Positions 12,332 through 24,591 of a DNA stretch of 64,000 nt are shown piece by piece. The stretch spans positions 558,001 through 622,000 of the forward strand of contig JAMWFC010000085.1 in the NCBI GenBank assembly GCA_027475525.1, given 5' to 3'. The notes below the pieces were generated by a model that ran no database searches, was not told the origin of the DNA, and worked only from the letters and a program-made list of their open reading frames with translations. The DNA is from Macrolepiota albuminosa. Its lineage: Eukaryota; Basidiomycota; Agaricomycetes; Agaricales; Agaricaceae. Each line of letters starts with the position of its first letter. The stretch's first letter is position 1. The translations under genes were made by a program, and so were the position numbers.

Positions 12332-13945
12332 GTTGTGGTACTGCAATTGGAGAGCGGACAGTTCACATTAGTCAACCTCAGCTTCCAGGGATAGGTGGAG
12401 GGTCCATTTAAGCCGTTAATAAGAAACCAGTAGTCAGGAGCCATGCCAAAGGAAATGCCTTTACGAACAGGGTGTGGGACTCAAGTTTTCAACCAATACC
12501 CACTAAAACCTTGGAAATCTTCCTCCATGACTTAAGGGGGTCTTTATCCTGTGGTAAGAAGTTTTTCCATGTCCTTTTAACTAGCTTAGCCTCCAATGCC
12601 TTCTTACCATACCTTATCCGTGGTTAGGCAGTCTAGTCTTGCTCTATGCTCTATTGCCGCTTTCAGCTTATTCATCATCTCTCTATCGGTTGGTGCCATC
12701 TCCAGATCCGATTCATCCAATATCCTCCACTTGCAACGAGCTTTCCAGATGGCATGAGGTGCCTCTGAGACAATTATTGTTGAGAAATGTTTTGCTCTGA
12801 CCTTTCCATATCCCAGTTTTACTTGTTGGGCCACTAGGGCACATCCTAGCTGATCCCCTAGAGAGGGGTTCTCAAACTTGATGCCTCTCTTTTTGTGTAA
12901 TGTTTTTACTAGTTTCCAGATGGGGGCCCGTCCCAAGTGTGTACATTTGGTAAGGATATGCTCCAAAGTCTTGTCGCAATTACACTGTGGGCAGTTTGCC
13001 CTCATCTCGTAGTTCGTGATATTTTGCCAATATGATCCAACTTTGTATGCATTGTGCATTGCTTTCCACAAAAAAGTTCTGACCATCTTTGTTAAATCCT
13101 TATTTCTGAGAGACAGCCATATACGTTCATTGGTAGGAGCATCTCTGTTTTGCTCATGTTTTGCTCATGTATTGCCCACCTCGTCATGTCTAGATGTACA
13201 ATCGTCCCCCTCCTATGGGGAGTCAGTTTTCTCTCAATTATTCCTTCATACAATTTTGCCTGCATTATGTGCAATAACTTAGCACCTATAACTCCAAACT
13301 GACCTGCAGTTGGGAGGTTGATTTGGGCTGCCTCACCTTCGTTTGCCCTCTCATTTGCCAGTCTGTCTGCACTCTCATTTCCTTCTATCCCAGCATGTCC
13401 TTTCACTTTCTTGATAAACATTATTCCTTTGCACTGTCTTAGTTCCATGACAAGGGCCATCATTAACTCTCTATTTGCACTTCCAATCCATCTGTCATTC
13501 TCCCTATCTAGCAGGAACTTGGTTATGCTGTTTATAATGAGTTGCGAGTCACTCACAATGTGCAGGGAATTGTTTCATGGAGTTGCTCTTGCCGCAAGGA
13601 GGATAGCAGCAGCTTCCCCCAAGTTATTTGATTGGAGGAGATGTTTGGGGAACCTCACTGCTATATTTCTTTCGTTATCATGGCCAAACCATGCCCCTGC
13701 CATGGCAATTGCCTCTATTGATCTATTATTCTTGCATGACCTGTCTGTATAAACTTTCACAATGGAGGGGGAGTCCCCATATCTACTGTAATCCTGGTTG
13801 ACATACATGTCCAAGGTTGCTTTCTTGTTTGTGAAGACATGGAAACCTTCTCCTAAGTTCTCTTTAGTTGTTACATTTGTGTCAAAGATCCACACATTCT
13901 CTTCTACACACAATGCTAGCTCTTCTATTGTCAGAGATCGATCAG
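12316..13945 (-). pseudogene. Non-LTR retrotransposon (LINE) 3' fragment: RNase H and zinc-binding region
   Basis: On the minus strand the fragment encodes an RNase H domain (VYTDRSC, GEAAAILLAAR, IVSDSQLI, VKGHAGIEGNESADRLA) followed by an RT-associated zinc knuckle (CPQCNCDKTLEHILTKC) after FLWKAMHNAYKVG. This order is typical of the C-terminus of Tad/jockey-like LINE ORF2 proteins. An in-frame TGA near 13573 and a frameshift near 13100 break it. RT and endonuclease are missing because the LTR at 13946 cuts the 5' side. Downstream the coding remnant runs to about 12400 and ends in an A-tract. Confidence 0.8.
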
Positions 13946-14542
13946 TATCAGGGGACTCCTCATTTCTTCCTTTTCTCACTCCTTATTCCTTCACTCTCCC
14001 TTCATTCATTCTGTTATTTCTTCTGACATTATTTCATTTTTACTGTTTCTATTCTTTCAATACTATCTGTTAGTACTACTCTCAGCCCTTGAGGTGCTCT
14101 GGTTATTTAGCTACTATTCAGACAAGTGTGGGCTCTTCAGCACTGCTTCTAGACTGCTTATATAAGCCAGAGTTTGCCTTTCTGACTTCTAAAGTCTGGA
14201 GTTTTCCTGCCTTGTTTGCACAGTTGTTTGGTTAGTCAATTTTTGAGTTTTTAAGGTTTTGTTGTACTGTACAGTTGTTTTCCATGCTTCAGAAGCCCCA
14301 GAAGTGTCCAACCTGGCATAGGAAATCCCTAGACTTGTTATCTTTGGATCTCCCTCTGCCAGGTGAGTAGTTATTATGATATTGTCAGTACATACTCTAA
14401 TACACTTTGGATCTCTCTCTGCCAGCTGTGTGACTGAGCCACAGCCTCTAGAGGTCTATTGTCAGTACATACTCTAATACACTTTGGATCTCTCTCTGCC
14501 AGCTGTGTGACTGAGCCACAGCCTCTAGAGGTCGCTCTTACA
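13946..14542. repeat. LTR copy 1 of an unidentified retrotransposon
   Basis: It is homologous along its length to 15059-15653, starting TATCAGGGG (for TGTCAGGGG) and ending CTCTTACA. A 77-bp duplication (14380/14457) inflates it. The flanks do not match (ATCAG on the left, GCAAT on the right), and they belong to different elements, a LINE on the left and Hel-1 on the right. That suggests a recombinant or truncated remnant rather than a simple solo LTR. Confidence 0.7.
14380..14533. repeat. Perfect 77-bp tandem duplication in LTR copy 1
   Basis: Copies at 14380 and 14457 are identical. LTR copy 2 has a single copy of this part. Confidence 0.9.
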
Positions 14543-15058
14543 GCAATCTTGAAGGGAGAACATTTATTACTTTGAATTGTTACAATATTTGTTCTTCTTT
14601 TTTTCATCCTTGCAAATATTTTTCTTCATTTTACATCTATCTGCACTATAAAAACCACCCTACATAGTTGTATTATATTCAAGATCATGATTTTGCATCT
14701 TTGAATAAACTTTTCTGTAAAGACTTAAAATCTGCATTTAATTCAGAATTAATTATATCTAAATGTTAGAATAAGAAAGCTCTTGCTAGCACTATTTTGT
14801 CTTACTTCTTGAAATATAAGCAGAAATGTCTTACTCTTACATCAAATCAAATAAATAAGCAGTTGTCTTTTTTTTTTTCAAATTCTTCTTCTGAAATGCT
14901 GCCTAAACTTTTTTATAACATTGCTCTTCAGTTATTTGGTCAGAAAGTTTTGCATGCTATATATACTAATCCCTGAAAAATCCTTTGTTACATTATAAAA
15001 ATTGTCAAATACATAAGCCTGTATTGCATCAGTTGTTGGAAAATACTGAGAACGATAA

Positions 15059-15653
15059 TGTCAGGGGACTCCTCATTCCTTTCTTCTTCCACTCTTTATT
15101 TCTTCACTCTCCTTTCATTCACTTCCTTATTTCTTCTATCATTCTCTCATCTTGCTGTTACTACTTTTTCAACACTATCTGTTAGTACTATTCTCAACCT
15201 TTGAGGTGCTCTGGTTCTTTAGCTAATCTTGCTGTTACTACTTTTTCAACACTATCTGTTAGTACTATTCTCAACCTTTGAGGTGCTCTGGTTCTTTAGC
15301 TATTACTCAGACAAGTGTGGGCCCTTCAGCACCGCTCCAGGCTGCTTAGATAAGCCGGAGTTTGCCTTTCTGACTTCTAAAGTCCGGAGTTTTCCTCCCT
15401 TGTTTGCACACTTGTTTGGTTAGTCAATTTTTGAGTTTTTAAGGTTTTGTTGTACTGTACAGTTGTTTCCCATGCTTCAGAGGCCCCAGAAGCGTCCAAC
15501 CTGGCATAGGGAATCCCCAGACTTGTTCTCTTTGGATCTCCCTCTGCCAGGTGAGTAGCTACCTTGATATTGTCAGTATATATTCTAATACACTTTGGAT
15601 CTCCCTCTGCCAGCTGTGTGACTGAGCCACAGCCTCTAGAGGTCGCTCTTACA
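15059..15653. mobile_element. Solo LTR with 5-bp target-site duplication
   Basis: It begins TGTCAGGGGACTCC, ends GCTCTTACA, and is flanked on both sides by GATAA. It sits inside the Helitron coding remnant: joining the flanks gives the readable string ENTENDNVSLLPS. A 77-bp duplication at 15149/15226 inflates it to 595 bp; the true length is about 518 bp. No internal region is present, so LTR-LTR recombination removed the rest. Confidence 0.85.
15149..15302. repeat. Perfect 77-bp tandem duplication in the solo LTR
   Basis: Copies at 15149 and 15226 are identical, whereas LTR copy 1 has this part once. Confidence 0.9.
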
Positions 15654-18330
15654 GATAATAATGTGAGCTTGTTACCTTCATAAATATTTTCAAAAAAATC
15701 ATTGCGTTCTATTTTAAAATGTATTCATTCTTCTTGCCATCCTTCTTTTGTAAAATTACATAGTGAAATGGTAAAAGCTATTATTGAAAGCCTTTGCTTT
15801 TGGTACAAAGCATTAATATCTTGCAACATATCAGATATTCATCAATACATTACTTGTTTATTACTAATCTATACTATATTTTCTTCTGATTTTTTTTAAG
15901 TCAGTATGTTTGCTATTAGAAATTGAATATAGTACTAATATATATGTATATTTGACAACTAGCATAAAAGTTCAAAAGCAAAATAAAAAAAAATATGAGC
16001 AAAATCTTTAAAAACAAATTATAATCAGTATAAATGCAAAACATCAAAGTGAAATTGTTTCTTCATGGCCAACTGTTCCTTCTGATAATCTTATTATAAA
16101 TTGTGCACATAAATATTGTGAAGCAACAAATTAGATTATTCCTCTTATTTGTGCTGTATGTGCTTGTTAATGAGATAAGTCAATCATTTATTTCATATCA
16201 ATTGATTCCAGTAGTGATCTATATAATCTTAATTTATCTGTTCTAAAATTTTCCAATACTTGTTTTAATAATAATTTTATATATTTGCCTCAAAATTATG
16301 CTGAGTTGATGTTAAATGTTCATGGTATTAAATCAAATCCAAATTTAATTCAAATTTGCAATGACTATTATTCTAAATTGCAAAAGAAGCAGATTCCAAA
16401 ATTTTCTTTAGCAAACAAGTTATATTGTAAAAATTTATCATAAGAATTTGCAGATCTAATGTAGATTGAAGAAATGACATGTGCTGTTTATTGTAGTAGT
16501 ATATATATTTCTTGTCTTTATCAATCATCAAATCCTAAGCAACATTGAGTTTTTTATGGTAATACTTGTGCACATGATATGACTATTGTTTTACCTGCTT
16601 TAATTCTTCCTCAAACTCCTGATTATATTAATAGATTATTATCTGTTGTATTTATTGGACTGGGTCAGTATAAAGATAAAGCAATAAGAAATATGTTTCG
16701 AGTTCACAAATAAAAAATTTGGGACTTTCTTATTTGGTTGAAGAATGTTGCTAAAAATCTCTTGTATCAGAACATTGAATTAGATAAAAGAATTGTAGAT
16801 TTATATCCAAAAGATGCTGTTCTTCCAGGATTGGAGGATAGACTTCTATATGATACAGAACTTTCTGTTGAAAAAACTTTTGAAGAAGAGACAGCTGGTT
16901 TATCAGATTATCCTGCATTAGAAATATGCCAATCTAACACAGATGATAAAGTTACTGTACTTTTAGAACATATAGAGGTTTTAGATCCTGAAAGTATAGT
17001 TTTTCTTTGACTGCATCAGCTTTGCAAACTCTTGTATCAAATAATAATAAATTTAATGATGAACAATTTGATCTTATAATATATAAAGGAAATAAAAAAA
17101 TTAATAAATATAATAATTTTATTTTCTGGTTCCAACCTTATTTTCTTATAGATGTGGTGGTTTTGATGATCCTAGTTAACCAACACCACTTAGTATGCAA
17201 CTTCATATAAATTATCTTATAGATCTAGCAGATCATGCTTTTTGTTATCACTATTTTTTTATATTTATAGCTTTAAATATAATGCAGTGCAGAACTGTCT
17301 ATTTTTATATAAGTTTGTATGTCAAAAGCTTACGGTTTAAAGCTATTGCAGAAAAATTGACATCAATCTCTTCTGATACTCTTCTTTCTATAGCAAATCA
17401 ATTAGAAAAAGATTATAATTATCAATCACTTTCAAATAATAAAAAACAAGTATTCACTCTTCTTAATGAAGTCAATACTATTGCTTCTCATGTGTCTGAT
17501 TTTCAAGCATCAAAAATAAGATATTGGAATAAAATTTAAAATTACTCAGGATATTTTGGAATGTCTATATTTTATTTTACCATGAATCCAAGTGCAATAC
17601 ATAGCCCTATTTTTCAACTTATGTATGATGATATTACTATTAATCTTAATGACCAGTTTTCACATATTGTTGATAGTACTACAAGAGCTTTGAGATTAGC
17701 AAAAGATCCTGTTGCTGCAGCTGGCATTTTAGGACATTTAGCTGCATTTTACGGATTTAATAAATTGACTGAAAAAGGACAATAGCATGCACACTTTCTT
17801 ATATGGCTTATTGGTGCACCTAATCCTTCTGATATTCATATAAAATTTGAAACCGAAGCTGGTTATGCTCAAAAGCTATTTCAATTTTTTGAAAATATTA
17901 TTCATCATCATCTTCCTAATATTGAAATAGAAATCAATCCAAAATATGAACTACAAATTGAAAAACCTCTTCATATACTATCTTTAAAGTCTGATAAAGA
18001 TATTTAAGATTGAAAAGATTTGCTTGATGTAGAAATTAAAAAATGTAGAGAAACTCTTCAATGTTATAATTGTAGAGCTGTTTGCCACAAATTTGGAAAT
18101 GATAATAAGTGTCACTTTCAATTTCCACATGATTTTGTTTCTGAATCTAAATTTGATCCAAATACAAATTTTATTTATTTACTTTATCAAGATTCTACTA
18201 TGAATTATTTTAATCTAATTATTCTTGTATATTGTTGTTATAATCATGATTTAAAATGTATTTATATAATATGGGACAACTGTTTCATGGAAATGATGTG
18301 CTTAGTCAGTTTTAACAGTTTCTGACTAAA

Positions 18331-18584
18331 GCTGACAAATACTTGCCTTTTTTGTTTGTTTTTTGGTCAGTTTTTCAGTAGAAAAGAAAAAAAAAGGTAT
18401 TAATTAATGTATATTAAATATTTCAATGTACAATATCTCTCGGACAGATGTGGAAGGTATCTGGAGTGTGTGAATGTGGCCGAGGCCAAAATGCGATTTA
18501 GTGGACACCAGTTTTTATGCCTCGCACGTTCTTAAACCAAACAGCACCAATTTTTCCATGGTTTCAATATTGTAGTGAGTAAAC
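18331..18584. other. Intergenic, AT-rich, no gene seen
   Basis: Between Hel-1 and the repeats preceding Hel-2 I see no coding signal. It may contain the unresolved 5' end of Hel-2. Confidence 0.3.
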
Positions 18585-18860
18585 TACACTACAAAGTAAG
18601 TGTTGATTGATTGATTGATATACAAATATTAATAACCATTCTTATAGCAAAACTTTGAAACTTGATTACAAAGTAAGTATTGATTGATTGATTGATTGAT
18701 ATTAATAAATGATCAATTTAGCTACAACTTCGAAACTTGATTACAAAGTAAGTATTGACTGATTGATTGATTGATGACCATTAACAAACATTCTTATAGC
18801 AAAATTTTCAAACTCAACTACAAAGTAAGTAATGATTGATTGATTGATTGATGATTCTTA
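18585..18860. repeat. Minisatellite, four diverged units of 74-78 bp with TTGA runs
   Basis: Units begin with ACAAAGTAAGT near 18590, 18668, 18743 and 18820, each followed by 3-4 copies of the tetranucleotide TTGA. Units differ by substitutions and indels, so they are genuine old repeats, unlike the exact 77-bp artefacts. Confidence 0.8.
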
Positions 18861-18888
18861 ACAAACACTCAATAGCTCGACACCTTTC

Positions 18889-19200
18889 AGCTATTGATTG
18901 ATCATTGTAAGTGATTTTTAATGTATTTGGGCTTAAAAATGCTTAAAAAATTCGGAAAAATCACAGAAAAATCAGAGAAAATTCATTTTAGCTTATAGTG
19001 AAACTTGGGGCTATTGTACACCATTATGTAAGTGACTTTTATTGTTTTTGAGCTTTATAAATGCTTAAAAAATTCAAACAAATTCAGAAAAATTCTATTC
19101 AGCTTACAGTAACACTTTGTCAACTTTGGGCTATTGATACACTCATCATATAAGTGTCTTTCAATAGTTTTAAGCTATGAAAATGCTTAAAAAATTATTC
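18889..19200. repeat. Three-unit repeat of about 119 bp upstream of Hel-2
   Basis: Each unit starts GCTATTG and ends AATGCTTAAAAAATT, beginning near 18889, 19010 and 19128. The array leads directly into the Hel-2 coding region and may be its promoter or 5' subterminal sequence. Confidence 0.65.
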
Positions 19201-22200
19201 TTTCAGGCAATCTTCAACTACTTATTCTAATAATGAATCCAGTACTTCTGAAGGTCAAAGACAGCAGGCTAGGATTCAAAGCAGGCTACAGCAGTTACAA
19301 ATGACTGATTCTGATGAGCATCATGACAATAGAAGTAGAAGATCTACTTCAGTGGTTATACCACTTCATTATGGAACTGGGGATATGGGAACTGGGGATA
19401 TGGAAACTGGGGATATGAGAACTGGGGATATGAGAATTGGAAGAAATGATCAGATTGCCTCTAGCTCTTTGAGAAGGCCTATTGGACCAACTGTTGCTGT
19501 GGATTTATTTGCATCTGAGGATGTACGACTTGGAATTACAGGATTGGGAGATATGAGAACTGGAGGAAACAATCAAATTGCTTCAAGCTCTGGAGGAAAT
19601 ACTTCTAGCTCTTTGAGGAGGCCTGTTAGACCACCAACTGTTGCTGAGGATCTATTTGCTAGGGCTATTCCTGAAACTCATTTACCTGAAGGATGGAATG
19701 CCCCTTTGCAAAATCCTATTCCTAGAATGATACCACCTCTACCTCTTCCTGCACATAGAGCTCCTTATGTGCCTTCAATAGTAGCACCTCTACCAGCTGC
19801 TGTGCATGGAAGAGATCATAGAGTGGGATCAGTCAATCAGCCTGTAGTTGGTGGGACTACTATGAGTATACCTGAAACTCATTTGCCTGAAGGTTGGGAT
19901 GCTCCTTTACAGAATCCTATACCTAGAATGCCTGCTTTACATGGGCCTGCTTTACCAAACTTTATAATGCCACTGCCACTGCTACCTGCACTTGGAAATA
20001 GAGGAAGACAAACTAACCAGCAGGTTGCTTCTATACAAGCACAAACATTAGCAGCATTGCAAGACCAACAAAGGTTGAGGCATATTGCTGCAGCTGAGGA
20101 GTAGAATAGACAACAGCAGGCACTAGCAATATTGCAAGAGCAGCAATGGCTCAGACATGTTGCTATGACTGAAGAACAGGAGAGGCAATAAGAGCAGCAA
20201 AGGCAACAGCAGGCATTAGCAGTATTGCATGAGCAACAACAGCTTAGAAATATTGCTATAGCTGAAGAGCAGGCAGTAGCAGAGGCACAAAGGGCTGTAC
20301 ACCAGCTAGAGGTAAGACAAAAATAACTTTTAAAGCCTGCTTTGACTGATAAAAATTAATAGCATGTAGATCTCAACCCTGAACATAGGCCTTTGAATGA
20401 GGCCAGGGCTAGAAGGATCTTACAAAATTGGGAACAGAAACGTTTAGCTGATCTTGAAGAGGATTTTAATGATTTGAATCCTCAAGATGAGATAGAAAAT
20501 ATCCATGCAGCTTTTGATGAAATGCTTCAAAATCCTTTGGAGTATTTGGAGCTTCCCATAGACAATGAGATTGATCCAAATCTACTAGAAGATCCTAGGA
20601 ATGATCCTGCTGAGATAGAGGAGGACTTGGAGTATGTGGATCCACCTGGGAATGTCATGCAGCAAAATGTACTAGCACCTCCTGTCTTACAGAGGTTACA
20701 ACAACCTGATGATGTTCAGCCTAGACATGCTCTTCCAATAGGAAAACAGCATTACATGGATGGATCTCCTTCACACTATTTTGGTTCTATAGATGTTGCA
20801 TGTCCACACTGTCATGCTCTACATTTGATGCTGAAAAGCTCTCCAAGTCTACTAAACGTAATCCACAGTTTGGCATGTGCTGTTTACAAGGGCAGATTGA
20901 TTTGCCCAGACTTGCAAATGCTCCACCAGAACTGCTTGGCTTACTCCAAGGCCATCATGCTCTTTCTGATGCTTTTAAAGCATCTATTTGCCAATACAAT
21001 GCAGCCTTTGCATTTACATCTCTGAGAGTCAAAATTAACCAGGCAATTATCAATGCTTCTGGACCATACAGCTTTAGAATCAATGGAGAGCTCCATCATC
21101 TGACAGGTGCTTTGCTTCCAACTGAAAGCAATCATCCTGTGTATGCACAACTCTATTTCTACGATCACAATCAAGAATTGGCTTTTTGTCAAGGAAGCAA
21201 TCCTAGATTGGATCCTCAGATAATGGCCTCTTTGCAGGATATGCTTCATAGAGTCAATCCCTTTATTGGCTTATATAAGCTTGCAAAGCAGATTATGACA
21301 GAAGTTCCTGAAGGCCAACCACAAATGCTTTCTGTTCAACTTAGGGCTGATTTTGGAGATCATCACCGCTATAACAACCCTAATGAATAGGAAGGAGTTG
21401 CTGCAATTATACCAGGAGATGGTTCTGAAGAACAATTGGATCATTGCGATATAGTCTTGCATCTGCATGGAGGTCAATTGAAGTGAATCAGCCATCTACA
21501 CCCCTATTATACTCCTCTGCATTACACTATTATATTTCCAACTGGAGAACCTGGATTTCACACTGATATTCAATCTCAATTCAGACCAGCAAGAGAACAA
21601 AAAGCCAAAAAAGTTAGCCAAACTGCATATTATGCATATAGGCTGCAGCAGAGGGCTTTGGAAGCTAATGCTGCATTGCTTTGGAGTGGCAGACTATTCT
21701 AGCAATATGTTGTGGATGCCTGGGCATCAACTGAGCAGAACAAGCTCAATTGGGTCCAACACAATCAACAGAAGATTAGAGCTGAAGTCTATCAAGAAGT
21801 GGTTGATGCAGCGGCTGGAGATGAAGACTTACGCAGGCAAAGCTGACATGTGGTTCTCCCCTCTTCTCATGTTGGAAGTGAACAACACATGCAGCAATTA
21901 TTCCAGGACTCTATGGCTATTTGCAGGCATTTTCATAAACCTGATCTCTTCATCACCATGACTGCCAATCCAAAGTGGCCAGAAATTGAAGAGGCTCTGT
22001 TGAAAGAACCTATGGTTAATGGAAAGAGGCAAACAGCTTCTGATCGTCCAGATATTGTTGCCAGAGTATTTGAACTCAAGAAGAATGCTCTTTTGAAGGA
22101 TATAAAAGATGGTCTATTTGGAAAATGTGTGGCATCTGTCCATACCATTGAATTTCAAAAGAGAGGACTTCCACACATACATATCTTGATCTTTTTCCAC

Positions 22201-22447
22201 CATCATGACAAGATCAAAGATGCAGCTCATGTGGATACTATTGTTTCTGCTCAAATTCCTGATCCAGTGACTCAGCCTCAATTGTATCAGGTATTGGCTT
22301 TGCTTGAATTATCAATGCAGTGACTGACCTTTGTTATTAGGTTGTTACTACCAATATGGTTCATGGTCCATGTGGAGCAGATTTTCCCAATGCCAAGTGC
22401 ATGGTACAGTGGCTCAAAAAACTGTCCCAATGTTTCATATTTTTTGA

Positions 22448-22601
22448 AAGATGACATTGGCATGAAGGATGGGAAGTACTTAAAATTCTGATTAAATCAT
22501 GTAAAATACTATGGCATCGTAGCTAAGATGACATTGGCATGAAGGATGGGAAGTACTTAAAATTCTGATTAAATCATGTAAAATACTATGGCATCGTAGC
22601 T
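22448..22601. repeat. Perfect 77-bp tandem duplication in the left Tc1 TIR
   Basis: Copies at 22448 and 22525 are identical; the right TIR has this segment once. Confidence 0.92.
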
Positions 22602-22892
22602 ACAGAATAAATCTGGATTTATGTAATCAAGATCAAAACTGATGGAGCAATAGCCATTTTAAAATATTCACTCATTGGGACAGTTTTTTGAGCATTTCTA
22701 ATTTTTCAGGTTTATTCCTATTTTACTCAGAAATAAAGAATAAGTTGCATGTGGGAATATAAACAAAGTTGTGTGACCATGTTTAGATATATTTGGGAGT
22801 AGTTCAAGCTGGTTGAACCACACCTTGACCTTCAACCACTATCATGAAACCTATTTCTTCTGCACAACACTCTACTGTTGCTTCTCTTCTTG

Positions 22893-23861
22893 CTCAAGGG
22901 TATTCTCTGGTCAGATTGGGGCTCAAACTGGTCTAAGGGAGTCTACTACTGAGAGGATTGGTAGAGAGTTGGAGATGGACAAGGAAAACCATCCTAGAGG
23001 CCATCCTGCTAGGCTTACTCCATGTGATAAACAGGCTATTGTTCGACAAATCTCAACTGGGAGACTTAATACAGCTGTTCAGGCCACTAATTTTATCAAC
23101 AACATCATTTCCAACCCTGTCTCTTCCAAGACTGTCTGGAATGTGTTGAAGGAGGAGGGTATTGGTCTGCTACCAAGAGAAAAGTTCCTATGCTCAAAGC
23201 TAAACATTGACAACTACAGCTTAAATGGGCTCAGAAGCATCAGAACTGGACTATAGAGGACTGAAAAAGGGTGTTGTGGACAGATGAGACAAAGATTAAC
23301 AGGATTGGGTCAGATGGAAAGCAGTATGTGTGGAAGCTACAAGGAGAAGACATTTCAGACTGAACAACTACACCTACTGTGAAGTATGGAGGAGGAAATA
23401 ATCTCATGGTATGGGGCTGTATGAGTTGGAATGGGGTAGAAAAGCTTGTAGAGGTGGTGGGGATCATGAATGCAGAGCAGTACTGTGAAATTTTAGATGA
23501 TGGAGCAAAGGAGAACTTTGAGAAGTTGGAGATGGAGGAGGGTGCCTACTACTTTCAACAGGACAATGACTCCAAACACAACTCCAAGAGGGCTGACAAG
23601 TGGTTTGAGGACAACAACTTTAATGTCCTTTGGTGGCCAGCCCAATCCCCTGATCTCAACCCTATTGAACATCTCTGGGAGTACCTCAAAGAGCAACTTA
23701 GGCAGTATGAAACACCTCCTTATAGTGTGCATGAATTATGGGAGAGGGTTGCAAAGGAGTAGGATAAAATACCACCAGAGGTATGCCAAAGACTAATAGA
23801 AAGCATGCCTAGAAGGATTCAAGCAGTTATCAAGGCAAATGGAGGACATGCAAAATACTAG
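22893..23861 (+). pseudogene. Tc1 transposase, DD34E
   Basis: An N-terminal helix-turn-helix region (ARLTPCDKQAIVRQIS, SSKTVWNVLKEEGI) is followed by the catalytic core: LWTDETKIN, FQQDNDSKHNSK, and NPIEHLWEYLK, with 34 residues between the second Asp and the Glu. A frameshift near 23170-23200 and stops at about 23258, 23360 and 23760 disable it. The TGA stops replace a Trp and a probable Arg codon, fitting C-to-T/G-to-A decay. Confidence 0.88.
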
Positions 23862-24591
23862 ATACTAAAATTAGAGATGCTCAAAAAACTGTCCCAATGA
23901 GTAAATATTTTAAAATGGCTATTGCTCCATCAGTTTTGATCTTGATTACATAAACTTAGATTCATTTTGTAGCTACGATGCCATAGTATTCTATGTGATT
24001 TAATCAGGATTTTAAGTACTTCCCATCCTTCATGCCAATGTCATCTTTCAAAAAGTATGAAACATTGGGACAGTTTTTTGAGCCACTGTAGATGGCAAAT
24101 GTTCTAAGAGATATCTCAAAGAATTTCAAGAAGCTACACAGTATGGTGATGATGGCTATCCCCAATATGCCAGACCTAACAATGGCCACTTTTTTGAAAA
24201 GCATGGTCGTTGTTATGACAATTGTAATGTTGTCCCATACAATCCATATCTCTCAGCCAAATTCCAATGTCATATTAATGTAGAAGTCTGTGCTTCAGTG
24301 GATGCAATCAAATACATTCACAAGTACATCTACAAGGGCCATGATAGGACAACTTTGGAGATTGCTAGGGAGGAGAGGGATGAAATCAAGGAACACTTGA
24401 ATGCCAGATACATTTCTGCTCCTGAGGCTTGCTGGCACATCTTTGAATTCAACATGCATGCTGAATATTCTTCAGTGTACAGATTGCCTGTGCACTTGGA
24501 AAACCAGCATAAAGTCTATTTCCCAGATGATGAACCAATACAGGTGGTGGCTGCTAGACCTAATGCAGACAAGGTAGTTGACACAGAGTCA

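Larger units (their letters stand above)
14543..18330 (+). pseudogene. Helitron replicase remnant (Hel-1), very AT-rich
   Basis: Plus-strand fragments in shifting frames match the N-terminal and Rep part of fungal Helitron proteins in order: IPKFSLANKLY near 16400, WIEEM near 16465, NTCAHDM near 16560, the YPKDAVLPGLEDR block near 16805, the GCGGFDDPS-like block near 17155, FTMNPSAIHSPIFQLMYDD near 17575, a HAHFLIWL motif near 17790 that fits the HUH Rep signature, and NTNFIYL...CYNHDLKCI near 18165-18260. The helicase half is absent. Many stops and frameshifts plus very high A+T mark it as an old, mutated copy. A solo LTR is inserted at 15059-15653. Confidence 0.78.
22407..24088 (+). mobile_element. 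Tc1/mariner element with about 216-bp TIRs
   Basis: The element starts CAGTGGCTCAAAAAACTG and ends with its reverse complement, flanked by TA on both sides (22405-22406 and 24089-24090). The inverted repeats are long, 22407-22699 on the left (77 bp of that is a duplication artefact) and about 23873-24088 on the right. Excision in silico rejoins the Hel-2 reading frame, which proves the insertion point. Its transposase is dead. Confidence 0.92.
19216..24591 (+). pseudogene. Helitron Rep/helicase protein (Hel-2), split by a Tc1 element and truncated
   Basis: A Gln/Pro-rich N-terminal region (19301-20104, with GTGDM repeats and two IPETHLPEGW boxes) leads into Helitron sequence: CPHCHALH near 20800, HPYYTPLHYTIIFP near 21495, the Rep motifs FITMTANPKWPEI near 21950 and GLPHIHILIFF (HUH) near 22170, then after the Tc1 insertion IKYIHKYIYKGHDR near 24310 and the YSSVYRLPVHLENQ block near 24470. 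A frameshift near 20820 and stops near 20104, 21388 and 21486 break it. The helicase domain is missing because a reversed Gypsy fragment starts at about 24592. The Tc1 empty site reads across without a break. Confidence 0.85.

Noticed and set aside
18585..18860. 74-78-bp repeats near Hel-2 as assembly artefacts
   Set aside because: Units are diverged and of unequal length, unlike the perfect 77-bp duplications.
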